14,033 nt of DNA from Burkholderiales bacterium (GTDB lineage: Bacteria; Pseudomonadota; Gammaproteobacteria; Burkholderiales; Burkholderiaceae_C), in the NCBI GenBank assembly GCA_011391855.1, contig JAABPT010000445.1, positions 1-14,033 of the forward strand. The letters run 5' to 3'. Both the position numbers and the translations under genes were made by a program. Shown here piece after piece: positions 7,079 to 13,785 of the stretch. The notes under the pieces are model-generated. The model searched no databases, was not told where the DNA came from, and saw nothing but the letters and a program-made list of their open reading frames with translations. The first letter of the stretch is position 1. Each line of letters begins with the position of its first letter.

Positions 7079-8800
7079 CTACTTCGCGCCGGTTCCAGCC
7101 TGCCCGGCCGACGCGGCCGATGTCGCAGCTGCCGCTGATGCAGCCGATGGCGCCGATGGCGCCGATTCTGCGGGGACTGCCGATACAGCGGGCACCGTGG
7201 TGCCGGCCGATCCCGTCGAAGCCCGCGCCGGCAGCGCCGGGTCCGGTGCCGCCATCACCCGCGCCGCGCTGGCCAGCGCCGGCAGCACACGCTGGGCGAA
7301 CCAACTCCCGGGCGTGTCGGGCTCCAGCGCCGCGATCACCAGATTCGCCAACGGCTGGTCCAACGATACCCACCAGCTGCCGGCCGCCACCGCCAGCGGC
7401 GCCGCTTCGGTGACCACCCGAACCAGACGCACGCCCAAGCCGTCGTCAACGCCGCCGCGGGCGTCGGGCCGCACGACGCTGGCGCGCGCCGTCTCGCGCC
7501 AGGCCTCGGCCTGCACCAGCGTGTCCGTGTCCAGCCGCTGCACCGCCACGCCCAGGTCCTGAAGCAATTGCACCGCCGCGGCAGCCTCGGCGGCCAACCA
7601 GTAGCCGCAGGGCCGGGAACGCTGGATCACCGGCTCCAGTTCCAGCGAGTTGTCCCACAGCACGGGCACCCATTTGTCGGCACCCGTCACCGGGTCGAGC
7701 ATGAGCATGTCGCGCCGCGTCGGCGTCGGTGCGGCCAGCACCACCATGTCGCCGCGGCAGGCCAGTCCCGCCACTTGCGCGTCGAGCTGCAGCCTCAGGG
7801 CCTGCAGCGCGCTGGCCTGTTCGGCCGCGCTTTGCAGCAGGCTGCGCACCGCCACCACGTGGCTGTGCACGCGGCGCTGCAACTGCGTGCGGTTCAGGCC
7901 GAGGCCGCGTGTCTCCAACAGAAAGCTGATGGCGTGGCCCAGCCCCTGCACGTTGCGCAGGGTGTCGGGCTGCGGGCCGCCCATCGCCAGCCGTCGTTCG
8001 CCCGGCGTATCGACCGGGGCGTGGAACCAGTCGGCGCTGAGCCCCTCGAGCGCCAACGCCCGCAGCAGCGGCTGGCGGAACCCGGCTTCAGCCGCACCCG
8101 AGAGCGCGGCCGGCACGTTGGCCGCGGTGGCGTACTGCAGCAGCAGGTCGTGCCGCGGCAGTGCGTTGAAGCGTTCGCGGTACAAGCCGCGAACCGGGTA
8201 TTCATGCAGGTCCGCCACCACCAGCGGCCGGTAGGCGCGCACGAGCAGCGCGATCGCACGTGCCTCGGGCGAGCGCAGCAGCAGGTGGTCGCGGTTGATA
8301 TCCACACCGTGCAGGCCCCAGCGCAGGCCCAGCACCGCGCCGTCGGGGTTGGCACGCGGCAGCACCACGACGTCGATGCGGTCCAGCACCACCGCCCAGG
8401 CCGGCGTGGCCAGCCGCCGCGCCACCGCCAGCAAGGCCTCGGCACCGGCCGGCTCGTCACCGTGCTGCTGGCCCACCAGCAGCACCGCCGGCCGGCCCGG
8501 CCCGCGCGAGAAGTGCAGCGCCTCGATCGCCACGCCGCCTGCCGAGCGGCCTGCAGTCAGCAGCCGTGGTCCTTGCGGCCGTGCCGCCAGTTCGTGCATC
8601 GCTTCGTGCAATTCCTCGTTGCTCGTGAAGCCGTCGCGGCCAGGCTGCAGGCCGGGGGTGTCGTAGACCGTGGCGGGTGCGGGAAAGCGCGCTGCCACGG
8701 CATCGGGCGCGTGCGGCAACCCAGCGGCGCCGGCCAGCGCCATGCACAGCACGGCCGCGCTGCCGGCCAGCAGCCGCGGCAGTGCCGCGATGGCGTTCAC
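7079..8800 (-). CDS. Secreted M14-family zinc carboxypeptidase-like protein
   Basis: A 573-aa protein with the metallocarboxypeptidase M14 active site. The zinc ligands are His113 and Glu116 in GQQHGDEPAG and His199 in VADLHEY; the catalytic Glu is Glu296 in FLLETRG. RANPDG (149-154) and DINRDH (167-172) supply the usual substrate-binding Asn-Arg. Residues 1 to about 26 form a signal peptide (MNAIAALPRL then a hydrophobic stretch ending ALAGAAG), so the enzyme should be exported. The middle third after about residue 320 matches no domain I know, and the last 48 or so residues are an Ala/Ser/Pro/Thr-rich tail. The start is a GTG with GGAG seven bases upstream; no ATG fits. The substrate cannot be told from the sequence. 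It is convergent with hutF and divergent from the DUF1499 gene, and I see no functional link to histidine use. Confidence 0.88.
   Translation of the reverse strand: MNAIAALPRLLAGSAAVLCMALAGAAGLPHAPDAVAARFPAPATVYDTPGLQPGRDGFTSNEELHEAMHELAARPQGPRLLTAGRSAGGVAIEALHFSRGPGRPAVLLVGQQHGDEPAGAEALLAVARRLATPAWAVVLDRIDVVVLPRANPDGAVLGLRWGLHGVDINRDHLLLRSPEARAIALLVRAYRPLVVADLHEYPVRGLYRERFNALPRHDLLLQYATAANVPAALSGAAEAGFRQPLLRALALEGLSADWFHAPVDTPGERRLAMGGPQPDTLRNVQGLGHAISFLLETRGLGLNRTQLQRRVHSHVVAVRSLLQSAAEQASALQALRLQLDAQVAGLACRGDMVVLAAPTPTRRDMLMLDPVTGADKWVPVLWDNSLELEPVIQRSRPCGYWLAAEAAAAVQLLQDLGVAVQRLDTDTLVQAEAWRETARASVVRPDARGGVDDGLGVRLVRVVTEAAPLAVAAGSWWVSLDQPLANLVIAALEPDTPGSWFAQRVLPALASAARVMAAPDPALPARASTGSAGTTVPAVSAVPAESAPSAPSAASAAAATSAASAGQAGTGAK
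7082..7225 (-). repeat. Low-complexity Ala/Ser-rich C-terminal tail of the M14 peptidase
   Basis: The last 48 or so codons of the peptidase encode an almost pure Ala, Ser, Pro, Thr and Gly segment (for example ESAPSAPSAASAAAATSAAS). At DNA level it includes two adjacent copies of GGCGCCGAT (7149-7166) and degenerate GCCGAT units around them, suggesting growth by slippage. It is probably a flexible, non-catalytic extension. Confidence 0.7.
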
Positions 8801-8874
8801 TTCGCTGCTCCCACGGCCTGCATGTTGCCAGCACGGCAGAATGCTCGGGGGCAGTCGCAGCCCGGAGAGTGCCG

Positions 8875-9390
8875 ATGAGCGTGCTGAAGTGGGGCCTGAC
8901 CGGCCTGACCGGCCTGACCGGCCTGACCGGTCTGTTGGCGCTGGTGCTGCTGGCCGTGCTGGCCGGCCAGATGGGCTTGCTGCAGGGCCACGCGCCCAGC
9001 GGCCTGGGGCTGAAGGACAGCCGGTTCATGGCGCCTTCCAGCACCGACAACAGCGTCAGCAGCCAGGCCGGCCTGTGGCCGCACCACCCTCGGCGCGAGG
9101 CCGCGGCCATAGCGCCGCTGCCCCTGGTGGGCGACGGCCCGGCGACGATGCAGCGCCTGCACGACACCGTGGCCGCCATGCCGGGCGCGCGCATCGTCAG
9201 CTTCGACGGCGACTACCTGCGCGCCGAATTCACCACACCGTGGATGAAGTTCACCGACGACGCCGAGTTCTGGCTCGACCGCGCGGCCGGCGCAGTACAG
9301 GTGCGATCGGCCTCGCGCCTGGGCCGCAGCGACCTGGGCGCCAACCGCAGGCGCGTGGAGCTCATCCGCGCCCGCCTGCGGCGCGACTGA
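8875..9390 (+). CDS. DUF1499 family membrane-anchored protein
   Basis: A 171-aa protein of unknown function. Residues about 6-31 form one hydrophobic segment made partly of a Gly-Leu-Thr repeat and then LLALVLLAVLAG, probably an N-terminal membrane anchor with the rest in the periplasm. The C-terminal half (about 80-171) carries the DUF1499 pattern: FDGDYLRAEFTTPWMKFTDD, EFWLD and VQVRSASRLGRSDLGANRRR, followed by a helical end. The ATG at 8875 is chosen because GGAGAG precedes it by six bases and it starts just before the membrane segment; the longer open frame from 8677 is antisense to the peptidase gene. It is divergent from the peptidase (74-base gap) and convergent with the MipA-like gene (14-base gap). 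Confidence 0.87.
   Translation: MSVLKWGLTGLTGLTGLTGLLALVLLAVLAGQMGLLQGHAPSGLGLKDSRFMAPSSTDNSVSSQAGLWPHHPRREAAAIAPLPLVGDGPATMQRLHDTVAAMPGARIVSFDGDYLRAEFTTPWMKFTDDAEFWLDRAAGAVQVRSASRLGRSDLGANRRRVELIRARLRRD
8893..8937 (+). repeat. Four exact 9-bp tandem repeats plus a degenerate fifth
   Basis: The unit GGCCTGACC occurs four times without change (8893-8901, 8902-8910, 8911-8919, 8920-8928), then a diverged copy GGTCTGTTG (8929-8937). It encodes Gly-Leu-Thr four times at residues 7-18, in the start of the membrane segment of the DUF1499 protein. Copies are in frame, so gain or loss would change helix length by three residues rather than switch the gene off. Confidence 0.95.
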
Positions 9391-9404
9391 GGCCTTGCCG
9401 GCAC

Positions 9405-10253
9405 TCAGCGGTTGCCCGCCACCCGGGTCTGCGAGGCCAGCAGCACCCAGCTCAGCGCCAGCCCGGCGGTCAGGCTGCGCCGCTGTCGTACGAGCGGACT
9501 CGCTTCGAAGGCAGCGCATGAAACGTCGTCGGAGCGCAGGAAACCACCCACCCACAGCATGCCGAAACGCCGCGACGCACCCAGCCACAGGGCCCAGCCT
9601 GCGGCGCCGCCGGGCGCGCTGTGCGCGGGCCGCTCGGCCGTGGCGTACGCAGGCAGCACGTCGTAGTAGTAGGCATGGTTGTCGCGGGTGGCGGCCAGCC
9701 CTTCGGCGCGTACGGCGATATCCCAGCCGCGCATTTCGAGGTCGAGGTCGAGCGCGGGGGTCGCGGTCCAGCCGATGCCGCGCATGTCCGAGCCCAGCGT
9801 GAACACCGCGCGCAGCGGCAACCGTAGCTGGAGCTCCCAGCCCGCGCCACGTGCCAGTTTGAGCTTGAGGTTGGGTCCGATCTCGGCGGCGGCATCCAGG
9901 TCGGGCATGCCGCTGCGCGCGTCGTTGTCGCTGCTGCGCGTGGGCGGGCTGGCAGAGACGCTGATGTCGAAGTCGACGCGTTCGGTTTCCAGCAGCACGG
10001 CACGGGCGCCGTCGCGCGTGGCGCGCAGGATATCGCCGCGGTAGACCCCGAATGGCACCGGCAGCAGCCACTGGTGGACCTGATCGCTGCCGCGGTAGTG
10101 CGGCACGCTCAGGCCCGCCACGCCCAGGCCCAGTTCCCACAGCGGCTGCTCGGCACCGGCCGGTGCAGCCAGGGCCAGCGCCAGCAGGCCCAGCGCGGCG
10201 CTCCGGCACGGTCTCGGATGCGCGGGGTGCGGGTGGGGTGAAGCGCGGGTCAT
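9405..10253 (-). CDS. MipA/OmpV family outer-membrane protein
   Basis: A 282-aa predicted outer-membrane beta-barrel. The family includes MipA, which in E. coli ties the murein transglycosylase MltA to PBP1B, and OmpV. Residues 1-34 are a signal peptide with a long basic start and the core LGLLALALAAPAGA, cleaved before EQPLWELGLG. Typical family features follow: PHYRGSDQVHQWLLPVPFGVYRGDILRATRDG near 51-82, the alternating-residue strands LKLKLARG, LDLDLEMRGWDIAVRAEG and ATRDNHAYYYDVLPAYATA, and a C-terminal strand segment with LGASRRFGMLWVGGFLR. The ATG at 10253 is the only start that includes the signal peptide; no strong ribosome site precedes it. The gene is divergent from glnS. Family membership is clear; the specific role is not. 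Confidence 0.88.
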   Translation of the reverse strand: MTRASPHPHPAHPRPCRSAALGLLALALAAPAGAEQPLWELGLGVAGLSVPHYRGSDQVHQWLLPVPFGVYRGDILRATRDGARAVLLETERVDFDISVSASPPTRSSDNDARSGMPDLDAAAEIGPNLKLKLARGAGWELQLRLPLRAVFTLGSDMRGIGWTATPALDLDLEMRGWDIAVRAEGLAATRDNHAYYYDVLPAYATAERPAHSAPGGAAGWALWLGASRRFGMLWVGGFLRSDDVSCAAFEASPLVRQRRSLTAGLALSWVLLASQTRVAGNR

Positions 10254-10305
10254 GGCGGCTTAGCGCATCGTCGCACAGCCCTGCGCCCACCTTGGGGGAC
10301 ATGCG

Positions 10306-10332
10306 TTGCGCACAGGGGCCGGTCGATAGAAT
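10306..10332 (+). promoter_or_regulatory. Candidate promoter for glnS
   Basis: TAGAAT (10327-10332) matches the -10 consensus at 5 of 6 and sits in GATAGAAT, a common form in Burkholderiales. A poor -35, TTGCGC (10306-10311), is 15 bases upstream. Transcription would begin near 10338, after the upstream ATG at 10335, which favours the ATG at 10359 as the true glnS start. Confidence 0.4.
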
Positions 10333-10358
10333 CGATGCAACTCCTGCTGCGCCCCCGC

Positions 10359-12188
10359 ATGGCCAACGACGCCCTCCCGACCTCCGCCCCCAAGGCCGCC
10401 AACTTCCTGCGCGGCATCATCGAACGCGACCTCGAGGCCGGCACGCATGTCGGCCGCCGCTTCGGCGGCAGCCCTGGCGACGCCGCGCACCATGCCGCCG
10501 GCACGCCCGACCCGGCCCGCATCCGCACGCGCTTTCCGCCCGAGCCCAACGGCTACCTGCACGTGGGCCACGCCAAGAGCATCTGCCTGAACTTCGGCCT
10601 GGCGCGTGACTACGGCGGCGTGTGCCACCTGCGCTTCGACGACACCAACCCCGAGAAGGAAGAGCAGGAATACGTGGACGCCATCGTCGAGGCCGTGCAC
10701 TGGCTGGGCTTCGACTGGACCGTGGGCGGCCCCCAGGGTAAGGTCTCCCACCTGTACTACGCCAGCGACTATTTCGACTTCATGTACCGCGCCGCCGAGG
10801 CGCTGGTGACCGCCGGCCTGGCCTACGTGGACGAGCAGAGTGCGGACGCCATGCGCGCCAGCCGCGGCGACTTCAATACGCCCGGCACCGACAGCCCGTT
10901 CCGCAGCCGCACGCCGGCCGAGAACCTGGCGCGCCTGCGCGAGATGAAGGCCGGTCTTCTGCCCGACGGCGCCGCGGTGCTGCGCGCAAAGATCGACATG
11001 GGTTCGCCCAATATCAACCTGCGCGACCCGGCGCTGTACCGCATCAAGCACGCCACGCACCACAACACGGGCGACGCCTGGTGCCTCTACCCGATGTACA
11101 CCTATGCGCACCCGATCGAGGACGCGCTGGAGTGCATCACGCACAGTTTCTGCACGCTGGAATTCGAGGACCAGCGGCCGTTCTACGACTGGCTGCTGGA
11201 GCACTTGGCCGACCTGGGACTGCTGGCGCGGCCCTTGCCGAAGCAGTACGAATTCGGCCGCCTGAACCTGAGCTACGTGGTCACCAGCAAGCGCAAGCTG
11301 CGCGAGATGGTGGCCGAGGGCATCGTCAGCGGATGGGACGACCCGCGCATGCCCACCCTCTTCGGCATGCGCCGGCGCGGCTATACGCCAGCCTCGATCC
11401 GCGCCATGGCCGACGGCACGGGTGCCAGCAAGACCAATATCTGGATCGACTACGCCGTGCTCGACCAGTGCCTGCGCGCCGACCTGGAAGGCCAGGCGCC
11501 GCGCGCGATGGCCGTGCTCGACCCGCTGCGGCTCGAACTCACGAACTGGGCCGAGGTTTACGGCGAAAGTCATGTCGAACCCTGCCAGGCCCCGGCGCAC
11601 CCGCTGCACCCAGAACTCGGCATGCGGCAGTTCGGGCTGGCGCAGCAGGTCTGGATCGAGCGCGACGATTTCGCCGAAGTGCCGCCCAAGGGCTTCTTCC
11701 GCCTGTTTCCGCCGCGGACGCTGGCCGACGGCAGCGTGGTGCCCGGCAACAAGGTGCGCCTGAAATACGGCGTGGTGGTGGAATGCACGGGCTGCGAGAA
11801 GGACGCCAGCGGCCAGGTCAGCAAGGTGCTGGCGCGCGTGCTGCCCGATACGAAGAGCGGCACGCCGGGCGCCGACGCGGTGAAGGTCAAGGGCACCGTC
11901 ACCTGGGTCGGCGTGCACGAAGCCGTGCCGGCCACCGTGGTGCTGTACGACCGGCTGTTCACCGAAGCGCAGCCCGACGCCGGCGGGCGCGATTTCCGCG
12001 AGGTGCTCAACCCGCGCAGCAAGCAGGTGGTGACGGCCTACCTGGAGCCGGCGCTGGCCGGCGTGGCGCCCGAGCGCCACTTCCAGTTCGAACGCCACGG
12101 CTATTTCGTCGCCGACCGCGTGGAGCACGCGCCGGGCCGCCCGGTGTTCAACCGCATCACGTCGCTGCGCGACAGCTGGTCGAGCTGA
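10359..12188 (+). CDS. glnS: Glutaminyl-tRNA synthetase
   Basis: Charges tRNA-Gln with glutamine in the cytoplasm; a class I aminoacyl-tRNA synthetase of the GlnRS type. The protein is 609 aa versus about 554 in E. coli. Residues 58-71 contain TRFPPEPNGYLHVGH with the HIGH motif as HVGH (68-71), followed by LRFDDTNPEKEEQEY (91-105). The KMSKS equivalent is VTSKR (308-312) in YVVTSKRKL. WDDPRMPTL, then APRAMAVLDPL and a C-terminal anticodon-binding beta-barrel end in FNRITSLRDSW, as in E. coli GlnRS. Relative to E. coli there are extra residues between the first helix and the HIGH block (about 34-55) and in GGPQGKVSH before YYASDYFD. The start at 10359 gives MANDALPTSAPKAANFLRGI; an in-frame ATG at 10335 is less likely given the promoter candidate. 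Neither start has a good ribosome site. Confidence 0.97.
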   Translation: MANDALPTSAPKAANFLRGIIERDLEAGTHVGRRFGGSPGDAAHHAAGTPDPARIRTRFPPEPNGYLHVGHAKSICLNFGLARDYGGVCHLRFDDTNPEKEEQEYVDAIVEAVHWLGFDWTVGGPQGKVSHLYYASDYFDFMYRAAEALVTAGLAYVDEQSADAMRASRGDFNTPGTDSPFRSRTPAENLARLREMKAGLLPDGAAVLRAKIDMGSPNINLRDPALYRIKHATHHNTGDAWCLYPMYTYAHPIEDALECITHSFCTLEFEDQRPFYDWLLEHLADLGLLARPLPKQYEFGRLNLSYVVTSKRKLREMVAEGIVSGWDDPRMPTLFGMRRRGYTPASIRAMADGTGASKTNIWIDYAVLDQCLRADLEGQAPRAMAVLDPLRLELTNWAEVYGESHVEPCQAPAHPLHPELGMRQFGLAQQVWIERDDFAEVPPKGFFRLFPPRTLADGSVVPGNKVRLKYGVVVECTGCEKDASGQVSKVLARVLPDTKSGTPGADAVKVKGTVTWVGVHEAVPATVVLYDRLFTEAQPDAGGRDFREVLNPRSKQVVTAYLEPALAGVAPERHFQFERHGYFVADRVEHAPGRPVFNRITSLRDSWSS

Positions 12189-12193
12189 AAGCC

Positions 12194-12215
12194 CGGCCCG
12201 CATTGGTGCGGGCCG
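12194..12215 (+). terminator. Stem-loop after glnS (terminator-like, no T tract)
   Basis: A perfect 9-bp stem (12194-12202 with 12207-12215, core GGCCCGCA/TGCGGGCC) closes a TTGG loop, starting six bases after the glnS stop. No run of T follows, so it is either a weak or T-less terminator, an mRNA 3'-end stabiliser, or a modest barrier between glnS and the prolyl isomerase gene. Confidence 0.5.
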
Positions 12216-12274
12216 CGCCTGCATGCTGCGATCATCGGTTCCCATTTCAACCCCACGAACAGAAGGCACGACCC

Positions 12275-12733
12275 GTGAACCGTCGATTCCGCTTCCCCGC
12301 CGCCGCTTGGGCCGCAACCGCCATCGCGCTGGCCCTGCCGGGCGCGGGCATCGCGCAAGGCGACCCGCTGGCCCGCGCCGCCGCCGAAAAGGGCGCGGTC
12401 GTCACCGACAGCGGCTTGGTCTTCCGCAGCGTCAAGGAAGGCACCGGTGCCGGCCCGCTGGCCACCGACACCGTGCGCGTGCACTACCGCGGCAGCTTCC
12501 CCGACGGGCGCGAGTTCGATAGTTCCCATTCGCGCGGACAGCCGGCCACCTTTCCGCTCAACCGCGTCATCAAGTGCTGGACCGAAGGCGTGCAGCGCAT
12601 GAAGGTCGGCGGCCAGGCCCGGCTCACCTGCCCGGCGGCCATCGCCTACGGCGAACGCGGTGCCGGCGGCTTGATTCCGCCGAATGCGGTGTTGCAGTTC
12701 GAGGTGGAGCTGCTGGGCATCGAAGGTAAATAG
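12275..12733 (+). CDS. Periplasmic FKBP-type peptidyl-prolyl cis-trans isomerase
   Basis: A 152-aa prolyl isomerase predicted to help fold exported proteins. Residues 1 to about 27 are a signal peptide (MNRRFRF, then AAAWAATAIALALPGAGIA), so it acts in the periplasm. The FKBP domain covers about 63-148 and keeps the active-site residues of FKBP12: Tyr71, Phe81, Asp82, Phe93, Val98, Ile99, Trp102, Tyr125 and Phe142. Two cysteines, Cys101 (VIKCW) and Cys119 (LTCPAA), are the only ones in the domain and could form a disulfide in the periplasm. The start is a GTG with AGAAGG eight bases upstream; no in-frame ATG precedes the signal peptide. It follows glnS on the same strand after 86 bases and a stem-loop, so it may have its own promoter or partial read-through. 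Confidence 0.92.
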   Translation: MNRRFRFPAAAWAATAIALALPGAGIAQGDPLARAAAEKGAVVTDSGLVFRSVKEGTGAGPLATDTVRVHYRGSFPDGREFDSSHSRGQPATFPLNRVIKCWTEGVQRMKVGGQARLTCPAAIAYGERGAGGLIPPNAVLQFEVELLGIEGK

Positions 12734-12765
12734 CGCCGGCTTCGCGGCCCGTTTGCACCCCGTCT

Positions 12766-12787
12766 GCGCCCAGTTCGCGCCCAGTTC
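12766..12787. repeat. 11-bp tandem duplication in the gap after the FKBP gene
   Basis: GCGCCCAGTTC is present twice head to tail (12766-12776 and 12777-12787) in the 69-base gap between two convergent genes. It looks like a slippage duplication; no terminator-like hairpin with a T tract is visible in this gap. Confidence 0.75.
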
Positions 12788-12802
12788 GCGATCGGGCTGC
12801 CT

Positions 12803-13714
12803 TCAGGTCGCGCGCCGCAGCCTTTGCACCAGCGTCACGGCAGCCAGCACCAGGGCGCCGGCGACCACACCGACCAGGGCGTTGGCCAGCTGCGGCAGCA
12901 GCGCCTGTGCTGTGGCGCCGAAGCCCTGCACGGCGTCCACCACGGCGTGGTGCAGCGCCGGCACGCCGTGCACGAGGATGCCGCCGCCCACCAGGAACAT
13001 CGCCGCCGTGCCGGCCACCGACAGCGCCTTCATCAGCCACGGCGCGGCACGCACGATGCCGCGGCCGAGCGCCTGCGCCGCGCCGCTGTCGCGCCCGCTC
13101 AGCCACAGACCGAGGTCGTCGAGCTTCACGATGCCGGCCACGAAGCCGTAGACGCCCACCGTCATCGCCACCGCAATGCCCGACAGCACCGCCAGCTGGG
13201 TGCTGAACGGCGCCGCGGCCACCGTACCCAGCGTGATGGCCACGATCTCGGCCGAGAGGATGAAATCGGTGCGCACCGCGCCCTTGATCTTGTCGCGCTC
13301 CAGCGCCACCAGGTCCACCGCGGGGTCGGTGAGCACACGCGCCCGCTCTTGCAGCGGCGGCCTTTCATCATGGCCGCCGGGCAGGAAACGGTGCGCGATC
13401 TTCTCGAAACCCTCGTAGCACAGGAAGGCGCCGCCCACCATCAGCAGCGGCGTCACCGCCCAGGGCGCGAAGGCGCTGATCGCCAGCGCCGCCGGCACCA
13501 GGATCGCCTTGTTGATGAACGAGCCCTTGGCCACCGCCCACACCACGGGCAGTTCACGCTGGGCGCTGAAGCCGGTGAGCTGCTGCGCGTTGAGCGCCAG
13601 GTCATCGCCCAGCACGCCGGCGGTCTTCTTGGCCGCCACCTTGCTGAGCACGGCCACGTCGTCCAGCACGGTGGCGATATCGTCGAGGAGAAGGAGCAAG
13701 CTTCCGGTGGCCAT
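12803..13714 (-). CDS. DUF808 family inner-membrane protein (YedI-like)
   Basis: A 303-aa multi-pass membrane protein of unknown function. The N-terminal hallmark of the family is plain: MATGSLLLLLDDIATVLDDV, SKVAAKKTAGVLGDDLALNA and ELPVVWAVAKGSFINKA (residues 1-70). Likely membrane segments are near 67-83, 86-100, 152-170, 174-195, 231-250 and 277-297. A charged loop with LTDPAVDLVALERDKIKGAVRTDFILSAEI (about 128-157) is another conserved stretch. The start at 13714 is chosen because MATGSLL is the family's usual start; the reading frame extends 17 codons further, but that extension is arginine-rich with no family match. The ribosome site is weak. It is convergent with the FKBP gene and divergent from the aminotransferase gene (71-base gap). 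Confidence 0.9.
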   Translation of the reverse strand: MATGSLLLLLDDIATVLDDVAVLSKVAAKKTAGVLGDDLALNAQQLTGFSAQRELPVVWAVAKGSFINKAILVPAALAISAFAPWAVTPLLMVGGAFLCYEGFEKIAHRFLPGGHDERPPLQERARVLTDPAVDLVALERDKIKGAVRTDFILSAEIVAITLGTVAAAPFSTQLAVLSGIAVAMTVGVYGFVAGIVKLDDLGLWLSGRDSGAAQALGRGIVRAAPWLMKALSVAGTAAMFLVGGGILVHGVPALHHAVVDAVQGFGATAQALLPQLANALVGVVAGALVLAAVTLVQRLRRAT

Positions 13715-13785
13715 GGCCGGGATTCTGACCCACCGGCGCCACCCCGCCCTGGTGCCCTGTCGCAAGCTGCGAAACTGCCGTCCTC

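Noticed and set aside
8893..8937. The tandem 9-bp units as a CRISPR or regulatory iteron array
   Set aside because: No spacers, too short, and in frame inside a supported coding sequence.
8797..10302. A 501-codon leftward frame across the DUF1499 and MipA-like genes
   Set aside because: It includes an RPVRP-like run that is only the reverse reading of the 9-bp repeat, and it conflicts with two family-supported genes.
10260..12317. A 685-codon leftward open frame over glnS
   Set aside because: It is antisense to GlnRS, which carries intact HIGH and KMSKS-type motifs; length is explained by GC-rich third positions.
12734..12802. Intrinsic terminator between the FKBP and DUF808 genes
   Set aside because: No stable stem followed by a T tract could be found on either strand; only an 11-bp tandem duplication is present.
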